A DNA stretch of 6,999 nucleotides from Undibacterium sp. (GTDB lineage Bacteria; Pseudomonadota; Gammaproteobacteria; Burkholderiales; Burkholderiaceae_D), in NCBI GenBank assembly GCA_019752975.1, contig JAIELM010000386.1, positions 1-6,999 of the forward strand, read 5' to 3'. Under the pieces are notes generated by a model. It did not search any database, was not told the origin of the DNA, and saw only the letters and a program-made list of their open reading frames with translations. How positions within the stretch are numbered: the first letter of the stretch is position 1; each line of letters starts with the position of its first letter. A program made the position numbers and the translations under genes. This document shows, piece after piece, positions 1 through 5,457 of the stretch.

Positions 1-2146
1 CACCACCGGTCTCGCGGTTACCGAGGTTGCGTGGTTGATCGTAACCTATCCAAGCGATCCCAACGATCTTGGCTTGGTAGCCAGCGAACCAGGCGTCGAT
101 AGAATCATTGGTGGTGCCGGTCTTGCCTGCGATGTCTGGGCGCTTTAACACTAGGGCTTTGGTTGCTGTGCCAAAGCGCACCACGTCACGCAACATACTA
201 TCCATCAAAAAGGCGTTGCGTTCGTCAATGACACGATTGGCTTCGTCTTCGATCGTGTCGGGACGGGCTTGAGACAGCAGTGTGCCATCCGCATCAGTGA
301 TTTTGGAAATCAGATACGGATTTACTTTGTAGCCGCCATTAGCAAATACCGCGTAAGCCCCAGCCATTTGCAGTGGTGTTACCGCGCCAGCACCCAAGGC
401 TAGGGTTAAGTAAGGCGGATTTTTCTCCGGTAAAAACCCAAAACGACTGGCGTATTCTTGCCCGTACTTTGCGCCTACTTTTTGCAAGATGCGGATCGAA
501 ATCATGTTCTTCGATTTGGTCAAACCTTTACGCATGGTCATTGGACCTTCGTACTTGCCGTCGTAATTTTTTGGTTCCCATGCTTGTCCACCTGTGGCGC
601 CTGCATCAAAACTAATTGGCGCGTCATTAATGATGGTTTGCGGCGATAGGCCCTTTTCTAAGGACGAAGAATAGATAAACGGCTTAAAACTAGAGCCTGG
701 TTGACGCCATGCTTGAGTGACATGATTGAATTTATTTAAGTTGTAATCAAAGCCGCCGACAAGTGCGCGGATGGCACCGTTTTCGGTGTCGGCTGCAACG
801 AAGGCAGATTGTACTTCAGGTATCTGTATGATGAACCAGCTTTTGCTATCTGCCTTACCGTCTAGCATGACGCGGATGACTGCGCCGCGTTGTATGCGCT
901 TATTCGCTGTTGCCGTGGGTTTTAAGCCCGACGCAGCAAAGCTCAAACCGAGGCCAGTAATTTGTATTTCTTCACCATTTGCTAGGGTTGCACGAACTAA
1001 GGTAGGATCTGCCGCGATGACCATGGCGGCCTTTAAGTCATCGCTATCAGGATGTTCTGCCAAGGTTTTTTCTGTAAGTTCGTCGGCAGCTTCCTTGCTG
1101 CTTGGTAGTTCGACGATTGCCTCCGGGCCTCGATAGCCGTGTCTGCGCTCGTAGTCCATGACGCCTCTACGCAAAGAGAGATAGGCAGCCTCTTGCTCGT
1201 CTTTAGTGACAGTGGTGTAGACATTCAATCCGCGCGTATAGCTCTCGTCCTTGAATTGTTCCACCACCAGTTGGCGTGCCATTTCGGCGATATATTCGGC
1301 ATGAATTGAAAATTCAGCACTATTGGTTTTGATACTTAGTTTCTCTATTTTTGCCGCTTCAAATTGTGCTTCGGAGAGGTAGCCTAATTGCTTCATGCGC
1401 AGCAAAATATACTGTTGGCGCACGGTAGCGCGCTTTAGGTTGGCAACTGGATTGTAGGCTGACGGTGCTTTTGGTAAGCCTGCCAACATGGCCGCTTCGG
1501 CGGCACTGACATCTTTTAAATTTTTGCCGAAGTAAATTTGTGCGGCTGAGGAAAAACCGTAAGCATGCTGACCCAAATAAATTTGGTTCATATAGACTTC
1601 GAGGATTTGGTTCTTGCTCAAATTTTGTTCGATTTTCCATGCCAAGAGAATTTCGTAAATTTTCCTTTTGACAGTTTGTTCTGTGGATAGAAAAAAATTA
1701 CGCGCTACTTGCTGGGTAATGGTTGACGCACCTTGCTTGGCACTCCCGCTTAAATTATTGATGGCGGCGCGAGTTATGCCTATATAATCCACGCCGCCGT
1801 GTTCGTAGAAGCGATCGTCTTCGATTGCCAATACCGCCTTTTTCATCACGTCAGGGATTTCTTCAAAGCGCACAACATTGCGTCGTTCTTCACCAAATTC
1901 GGCCAGTAGCACGTTGTCTGCAGAGTACACACGCATCGGAACTTTTGGTTTGTAGCTAGTGATGGCGTCGATTTCTGGAAGATTGGGATAGGCCATGGTC
2001 AAAGCGAAAACCACGGCGAGAAAACCGCTAAGACCTAAGCCGAGAAATATTAAGCAAACTTGCAAAAAAATACGCATCACAGGTTTTTTTTTCTTGATAA
2101 CACTAGTAGGGTGTTCTGTGTCGATTTCTGGCGTGGATGAAGACAT
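1..2146 (-). CDS. mrcA: Penicillin-binding protein 1A, bifunctional transglycosylase/transpeptidase (3' end missing)
   Basis: Class A penicillin-binding protein (also named ponA): it polymerises lipid II into glycan strands and cross-links the stem peptides in the periplasm. I read 715 codons without a stop; the C-terminus lies beyond the left edge. The N-terminus has a short polar tail with four lysines (18-21), then one membrane anchor (about 26-50). The GT51 domain shows EDDRFYEHG (109-117, catalytic Glu109), GASTITQQ (139-146) and RKIYE (161-165, second Glu165), followed by ILEVYMNQIYLG. An OB-like insert lies at about 337-450. The transpeptidase domain has SSFK (485-488, nucleophile Ser485), SKN (545-547) and KTGT (675-678), then the GYDQP...NLG...ETGG stretch that normally follows. 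All catalytic motifs are intact. The insert and motif spacing favour PBP1A over PBP1B. The ATG at 2146 has only a weak GAG upstream; Met24 (2077) is a less likely alternative start. The gene is divergent from pilM, a neighbourhood known in many proteobacteria. Confidence 0.96.
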   Translation of the reverse strand, partial: MSSSTPEIDTEHPTSVIKKKKPVMRIFLQVCLIFLGLGLSGFLAVVFALTMAYPNLPEIDAITSYKPKVPMRVYSADNVLLAEFGEERRNVVRFEEIPDVMKKAVLAIEDDRFYEHGGVDYIGITRAAINNLSGSAKQGASTITQQVARNFFLSTEQTVKRKIYEILLAWKIEQNLSKNQILEVYMNQIYLGQHAYGFSSAAQIYFGKNLKDVSAAEAAMLAGLPKAPSAYNPVANLKRATVRQQYILLRMKQLGYLSEAQFEAAKIEKLSIKTNSAEFSIHAEYIAEMARQLVVEQFKDESYTRGLNVYTTVTKDEQEAAYLSLRRGVMDYERRHGYRGPEAIVELPSSKEAADELTEKTLAEHPDSDDLKAAMVIAADPTLVRATLANGEEIQITGLGLSFAASGLKPTATANKRIQRGAVIRVMLDGKADSKSWFIIQIPEVQSAFVAADTENGAIRALVGGFDYNLNKFNHVTQAWRQPGSSFKPFIYSSSLEKGLSPQTIINDAPISFDAGATGGQAWEPKNYDGKYEGPMTMRKGLTKSKNMISIRILQKVGAKYGQEYASRFGFLPEKNPPYLTLALGAGAVTPLQMAGAYAVFANGGYKVNPYLISKITDADGTLLSQARPDTIEDEANRVIDERNAFLMDSMLRDVVRFGTATKALVLKRPDIAGKTGTTNDSIDAWFAGYQAKIVGIAWIGYDQPRNLGNRETGG

Positions 2147-2177
2147 GGTCTCAACAGGTAATGGTAGATGAAGTAGC

Positions 2178-2183
2178 ATTATA
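2178..2183 (-). promoter_or_regulatory. Candidate proximal -10 element for ponA
   Basis: Read on the minus strand this is a perfect TATAAT, 32 bases upstream of the ponA start codon, which would give a leader of about 25 bases. The -35 is poor: TAGGTT lies at 17-base spacing, and TTGGAA is better matched but only 14 bases away. No TGn extension is present. It is therefore a promoter candidate resting on the -10 alone. Confidence 0.4.
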
Positions 2184-2204
2184 GCTGGGTGAGCACTTCC
2201 AACC

Positions 2205-2220
2205 TACAATTCCGGTTGTA
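2205..2220. repeat. Short inverted repeat, possible operator
   Basis: TACAA-TTCCGG-TTGTA is a perfect 5-base inverted repeat with a 6-base centre. It lies just upstream of the proximal ponA -10 hexamer, over the expected -35 region. An overlapping alternative pairing is CAACC (2200-2204) with GGTTG (2214-2218). Short repeats like this occur by chance, so function is unproven. Confidence 0.25.
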
Positions 2221-2240
2221 ATGTGCTTTATTTGATAATT

Positions 2241-2262
2241 AATGCTTGGTAATATTAGCATT
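2241..2262. repeat. AATGCT/AGCATT inverted repeat beside the distal ponA promoter
   Basis: AATGCT (2241-2246) and AGCATT (2257-2262) form a perfect 6-base inverted repeat around an AT-rich 10-base centre. It touches the -10 of the distal ponA candidate and covers its likely start of transcription, a usual place for a repressor site. No known regulator's site was recognised. Confidence 0.3.
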
Positions 2263-2288
2263 TATAATACGAAGTGGATAATTGACAA
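2261..2288 (-). promoter_or_regulatory. Candidate distal ponA promoter
   Basis: On the minus strand TTGTCA (2288-2283, 5 of 6 to the sigma70 -35 consensus) is followed after 16 bases by TATAAA (2266-2261, 5 of 6 to the -10). Transcription would start near 2254 and give a leader of about 108 bases. It is the best two-part sigma70 match on this strand in the gap. This rests on consensus matching only. Confidence 0.45.
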
Positions 2289-2318
2289 CGTAAAACTTGC
2301 TCTTAGGTAGAAAAATGC

Positions 2319-2348
2319 TTTACATTACACTCCCCTTGTTGCTAGGAT
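2319..2348 (+). promoter_or_regulatory. Candidate pilM operon promoter
   Basis: TTTACA (2319-2324, 5 of 6 to the -35 consensus) is followed after 18 bases by TAGGAT (2343-2348, 4 of 6), preceded by TGC at 2340-2342, the extended -10 pattern TGn. The start of transcription would be near 2355, leaving a leader of about 134 bases to the pilM start at 2489. It is the best sigma70-like match facing pilM, inferred from consensus only. Confidence 0.45.
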
Positions 2349-2476
2349 TTAACGTAAGCTAGTATGAATGTCGGCTAAATGACGGTTTTTAAAAGAAAAA
2401 TAGCATTTTGTGCGGCACTCGGAACTTGCAATTGGGTAAGAGCACGGTATTTCCAAGAGCAGTATTCATTTCAATT

Positions 2477-2482
2477 AAGGGG
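2477..2482 (+). promoter_or_regulatory. pilM ribosome binding site (decides the TTG start)
   Basis: AAGGGG lies six bases before the TTG at 2489-2491 and is the only strong Shine-Dalgarno-like sequence in front of pilM. It places initiation at this TTG rather than at upstream in-frame codons. Confidence 0.75.
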
Positions 2483-2488
2483 TTATCC

Positions 2489-3568
2489 TTGGCTTTAGAT
2501 CTCTCATCATTTCTTGGAAGAAAAAATTCGCCTTTGGTGGGTTTGGATATCAGTACCTCTGATATTAAGCTCGTGGAGCTTTCACGTTCTGGCGAGAATG
2601 ACTATAAGTTGGAGCGCTGCGCCATAGAACCGTTGCCAAAGGGTGCTGTGGTGGATGGTAACATCGAGAGTTTGGAATTGGTGTCGGAAGCGATTTTAAA
2701 AGTATTAAAACGCAGCGGCACCAGTACTCGAAATGTTGCACTTGCCATGCCTGCTTCCTCGGTAATCACTAAGAAAATGGTATTGCCTGGTAGCTTAAAC
2801 GAGCAGGCACTAGAGTTCCAAGTGGAGTCTGAGGCTAGCCAATACATTCCTTTTGCAATGGATGAAGTGAGCATAGATTTTTGCGTCGTTGGCCCGTCTG
2901 CTAGCTCGAGCGAGGATGTTGATGTCTTGTTGGCAGCGTCTAGAAAAGAAAAAATTGAAGATCGGGTTGCCGCAGCGGAAGCCTCTGGTATGACCGCCAA
3001 GGTGATGGACATTGAATCGTACGCAGCACGTGCCGCTGTTGCACGATTAGTGCAGCAGCAACCTAATGCCGGACAGGATCAGATTTACGCCTTGTTTCAG
3101 ATCGGCTCAAAGGTCACTTATATTTCGATTTTGCTCAACGGAGAAGTCGTGTATGAGCGCGATCAACAATTTGGAGGCAATCAACTCACTCAAGACATTG
3201 TGCGCAACTATGGTATGTCTTTCGAAGATGCGGAAACTAAGAAACGGCAATCCGATCTACCGGACAGTTATGGTATGGAGTTGTTGGAGCCATTTCTCGA
3301 AAATGCCGCTTTAGAAGTCACGCGTGCAATTCAGTTCTTTTTTACTTCCACTCCGTACACACGGATTGATCAAATTTTTCTCGCCGGTGGTTGCGCTCTG
3401 CTGCCAGGCTTGGTCGATATTGTCGCCGAGCGTACTAAGTTGTCTACAACGGTAATTAGTCCGTTTAAGGGCATGAGTGTGGCTTCCAATGTCGTCGAGA
3501 AGTCATTGCGCAGTGATGCGCCCTCTTATTTTGTCGCATGCGGTTTAGCGATGCGGAGATTTGACTGA
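2489..3568 (+). CDS. pilM: Type IV pilus inner-membrane alignment protein PilM (TTG start)
   Basis: PilM is a cytoplasmic actin-like protein that binds nucleotide and the N-terminal tail of PilN, anchoring the alignment complex PilMNOP to the inner face of the membrane. From the TTG at 2489 it is 359 residues, the normal family length. It opens LALDLSSFLGRK (first residue read as Met), then LVGLDISTSDIKLVELS (16-32), the phosphate-1 loop of the actin/FtsA fold. The SEASQYIPF segment is typical of PilM. IFLAGGCALLPGL with Gly300-Gly301 is the adenosine loop, and the end is ACGLAMRRFD. The frame stays open upstream to a TTG at 2408, but those 27 extra residues do not look like PilM and lack a ribosome binding site. 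First gene of the operon; its stop TGA (3566-3568) shares one base with the pilN ATG. Confidence 0.95.
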   Translation: MALDLSSFLGRKNSPLVGLDISTSDIKLVELSRSGENDYKLERCAIEPLPKGAVVDGNIESLELVSEAILKVLKRSGTSTRNVALAMPASSVITKKMVLPGSLNEQALEFQVESEASQYIPFAMDEVSIDFCVVGPSASSSEDVDVLLAASRKEKIEDRVAAAEASGMTAKVMDIESYAARAAVARLVQQQPNAGQDQIYALFQIGSKVTYISILLNGEVVYERDQQFGGNQLTQDIVRNYGMSFEDAETKKRQSDLPDSYGMELLEPFLENAALEVTRAIQFFFTSTPYTRIDQIFLAGGCALLPGLVDIVAERTKLSTTVISPFKGMSVASNVVEKSLRSDAPSYFVACGLAMRRFD

Positions 3569-4194
3569 TGATCAAAATTAATTTACTGCCTCATCGTGAG
3601 GTAAAAAGAAAAGAACTTAGAAATAAGTTCTACTCTTGGTTGGTATTGGGTGGTATTGCAGGAGCCGCCGTCGTGTTGCTAGTTGGTACGATATTTTCCA
3701 CGCAAGTGACGGCGCAAACAGAACGGAACACCTATATCGACAAAGAAAACAAGATATTAGAAGAAAAGATCAAAGAAGTCGCAACCTTGAAGGGGGAAAT
3801 TGAGGCACTCCGAGCAAGGCAAGAAGCGGTCGAGGATTTACAGAGCGATAGAAATCAACCTGTATTCATGATGAATGAGTTGGTAAAGTTGGCGCCTGAA
3901 GGTTTGTATTTGACCGAAATCAAGCAAGAAGGACAAAGAATTTCACTTAAAGGCTATGCTCAGTCTCATGCCGTGGTTGGTACTTTTATCACTGAAATGG
4001 GGATGTCAGAATGGATGAGCCGCCCCGAAATTATTAAAAATACGGCGGTGATGTTGGGTACAGGGCGTGATGCAAAGCGAGTTATCGGCTTTGATCTCAA
4101 TGTAGATATCAAGCGTCCTCGTGAACTTGAAGCCGCGGCAGCTAGCGCGGCACAAGAGGCGAAGAAGAAACCTGCTGTAGTTACCAAGCCTTAG
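3568..4194 (+). CDS. pilN: Type IV pilus inner-membrane protein PilN
   Basis: PilN is a bitopic inner-membrane protein that joins cytoplasmic PilM to periplasmic PilO. The 208-residue product starts MIKINLLPHRE; the INLLP motif (4-8) is the known PilM-binding tail. One membrane helix follows (about 23-43), then a predicted coiled coil (about 50-96, rich in K/E/L) and a compact alpha/beta periplasmic domain (about 100-185) that pairs with PilO. The tail (from about 186) is Ala/Lys rich and ends KKPAVVTKP. The start overlaps the pilM stop (TGATG), and GGAG sits nine bases upstream inside pilM (3555-3558), so the two are probably translationally coupled. Confidence 0.95.
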   Translation: MIKINLLPHREVKRKELRNKFYSWLVLGGIAGAAVVLLVGTIFSTQVTAQTERNTYIDKENKILEEKIKEVATLKGEIEALRARQEAVEDLQSDRNQPVFMMNELVKLAPEGLYLTEIKQEGQRISLKGYAQSHAVVGTFITEMGMSEWMSRPEIIKNTAVMLGTGRDAKRVIGFDLNVDIKRPRELEAAAASAAQEAKKKPAVVTKP

Positions 4195-4208
4195 GTCGAA
4201 AAAATAAC

Positions 4209-4874
4209 ATGTCAAATATTAACGAGAAGTTTAAAGACATTGCCAGTCAGTTTAGTGACTTAAAGGGCTTGCATCCCGGCTTGTGGCCGATTGCGCCCCG
4301 ATTGGCAGCCGTCTTAGGTTTATTTGCCCTCACTTTGGGTTTGGGATATGTTGCATTATGGAGCGATCAATTAAGTGAACTTGAGCACGGGCAGCAAGAG
4401 GAAGCTAAGCTCAAGGAAACTTATAAAACAAAAATGCAGCAGTCTATCAATTTAGATGCGTTAGTTGAGCAGCGTAAGTTGGTGTTGCAGTATGTTTCTC
4501 GCATGGAAAAACAGTTGCCTGCGACTGCACAGTATGCCGAATTATTGGGCGATATCAACTCTGCGGCCAATGGCCGTGGATTAAGTATGGATGTTTTTGA
4601 GCCGGGACAAGTGGTGGTGAAGGCCTATTATGCTGAACTGCCAATTACGATAAAGATGCTTGCTAATTATCACGATTTAGGACAGTTCGTTGCGGATGTG
4701 GCGAAGTTGCCGAGGATTTTTACTTTTAATAATTTGATTTTTACTGTTAGCAAGGATGCCAAAAGGCCAGGGATTATTTTGGACGGCACTGCCAAAACTT
4801 ATCGTTATCTTGACCCTGAAGAAGTGGCCAAGCAGGAAGCGGACAAGAAGAAAGCCAAAGAGGCTAAGAAATGA
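4209..4874 (+). CDS. pilO: Type IV pilus inner-membrane protein PilO
   Basis: PilO pairs with PilN through periplasmic coiled coils and ferredoxin-like domains, and binds PilP. The 221-residue protein has a cytoplasmic tail with the family-like HPGLWPIAPR (22-31), a membrane helix (about 32-51), a coiled coil (about 52-105), and a periplasmic domain containing YAELPI, a recurrent PilO motif. The C-terminus is Lys/Ala rich. It starts 14 bases after the pilN stop; the nearest Shine-Dalgarno-like bases (TAGG, 4192-4195) are distant, so initiation looks weak and may depend on ribosomes leaving pilN. The end overlaps pilP by four bases (ATGA). Confidence 0.95.
   Translation: MSNINEKFKDIASQFSDLKGLHPGLWPIAPRLAAVLGLFALTLGLGYVALWSDQLSELEHGQQEEAKLKETYKTKMQQSINLDALVEQRKLVLQYVSRMEKQLPATAQYAELLGDINSAANGRGLSMDVFEPGQVVVKAYYAELPITIKMLANYHDLGQFVADVAKLPRIFTFNNLIFTVSKDAKRPGIILDGTAKTYRYLDPEEVAKQEADKKKAKEAKK
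4860..4863 (+). promoter_or_regulatory. pilP ribosome binding site inside the pilO tail
   Basis: GAGG lies seven bases before the ATG at 4871 and is encoded within the pilO Glu-Ala codons. It favours 4871 over the adjacent ATG at 4874 as the pilP start, though both keep the same frame. Confidence 0.6.
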
Positions 4875-5407
4875 TGCGTCTGTTTAGATATCTAGCTCTA
4901 CTTTCACTTCTTGTATTAAGCGCCTGTGGCGATAATGGGGTGTCGGAGTTGAAAGAGTGGATGAATCAGGTCAAAAAAGACACGCCTGCGCGTATCACGC
5001 CGATTAAAGAACCAAAAACCTATATTCCTGTGGCCTACCAAAGCGGTAGTCAGATTGATCCATTTGATCCAGCTAAGTTATTGATTATCTTTGCACGAAT
5101 GAAGGCGGCCAACGACAATGGTTTGAAGCCAGATTTTGATCGTCCCAAAGAAGCGTTGGAAGCGTTTCCTTTAGAGTCAATGCGAATGTCCGGTACGGTA
5201 GACAATGGCAAAGTATTACAAGGTTTGGTGAGCGTAGGTAAAACACTCTATACCGTTAGTGTCGGTGCTTATGTTGGCCAAAATTTTGGAAAAATTGTCA
5301 GCATTAATGATACAAGAATTGATTTTGTTGAGCGAATACAAGACCTAGCCTCCGGTGAATGGGCAGAGAGAAAAGCTAGCTTAGAATTGCAAGAGGCCAA
5401 AAAATGA
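4871..5407 (+). CDS. pilP: Type IV pilus inner-membrane lipoprotein PilP
   Basis: PilP is a lipoprotein that links the PilNO pair to the periplasmic N0 domain of the secretin PilQ. The 178-residue product begins with a lipoprotein signal (MMRLFRY, hydrophobic stretch 8-16) and lipobox LSAC (16-19), so Cys19 should be lipidated. An extended, Pro-rich linker (about 39-65) contains DPF (63-65). The C-terminal beta-rich domain (about 100-165) opens FPLESMRMSGT, the conserved PilP signature. The tail ends QEAKK. The start codon overlaps the pilO stop (ATGA), which suggests coupling; an ATG one codon later would give the same mature protein. Confidence 0.95.
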   Translation: MMRLFRYLALLSLLVLSACGDNGVSELKEWMNQVKKDTPARITPIKEPKTYIPVAYQSGSQIDPFDPAKLLIIFARMKAANDNGLKPDFDRPKEALEAFPLESMRMSGTVDNGKVLQGLVSVGKTLYTVSVGAYVGQNFGKIVSINDTRIDFVERIQDLASGEWAERKASLELQEAKK

Positions 5408-5447
5408 GTGTATTTTTAAAATTAAATATTAATGCTGCAACTTGCAC

Positions 5448-5453
5448 GAGGAG
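5448..5453 (+). promoter_or_regulatory. pilQ ribosome binding site
   Basis: GAGGAG lies four bases before the ATG at 5458. It is the strongest purine-rich site in front of pilQ and supports 5458 as the main start. Confidence 0.7.
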
Positions 5454-5457
5454 TCAT

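Larger units (their letters stand above)
2147..2488. promoter_or_regulatory. Divergent control region between ponA and pilM
   Basis: This 342-base, AT-rich stretch separates the two divergent start codons and holds no gene I can support. It contains promoter-like elements on both strands, two short inverted repeats and the pilM leader with its ribosome binding site. No rho-independent terminator or tRNA is visible. A reading frame in phase with pilM stays open back to about 2408, but it has no PilM-like residues and no ribosome binding site, so I treat it as leader. Confidence 0.7.
4154..5403 (+). repeat. 13-base AAGAGGCNAARAA motif at the ends of pilN, pilO and pilP
   Basis: Three copies, at 4154-4166, 4858-4870 and 5391-5403, all read in the same frame as (K/Q)-E-A-K-K. 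The second and third copies sit directly against an ATGA stop/start overlap, so the embedded GAGG acts as a Shine-Dalgarno seven bases before an ATG in both. The first copy is 43 bases before the pilO start and has no ATG beside it. Confidence 0.55.

Noticed and set aside
771..1136. Plus-strand open frame of 121 codons inside ponA
   Set aside because: It is antisense to an intact PBP1A coding sequence that carries all expected motifs; composition is low-complexity Ser/Ala and no family is recognised.
2263..2268. Perfect TATAAT on the plus strand as a pilM -10
   Set aside because: No acceptable -35 at 16-18 bases (TTGATA is 25 away, TTGGTA 11 away) and no TGn extension. It overlaps the minus-strand candidate instead.
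2282..2287. Perfect TTGACA on the plus strand as a pilM -35
   Set aside because: Hexamers at 15-18 bases downstream match the -10 poorly; the nearest fair one (TAGAAA) is 20 bases away.
2412..2430. Sigma54-like GGCAC...TTGCA in the pilM leader
   Set aside because: GG and GC are 12 bases apart instead of the strict 10, so the -24/-12 geometry fails.
2408..2488. N-terminal extension of PilM from the TTG at 2408
   Set aside because: No ribosome binding site, no PilM-like residues, and the downstream TTG with AAGGGG gives the normal family length.
2602..3012. Minus-strand open frame of 136 codons inside pilM
   Set aside because: Antisense shadow of a conserved gene with no ribosome binding site or recognisable domain.
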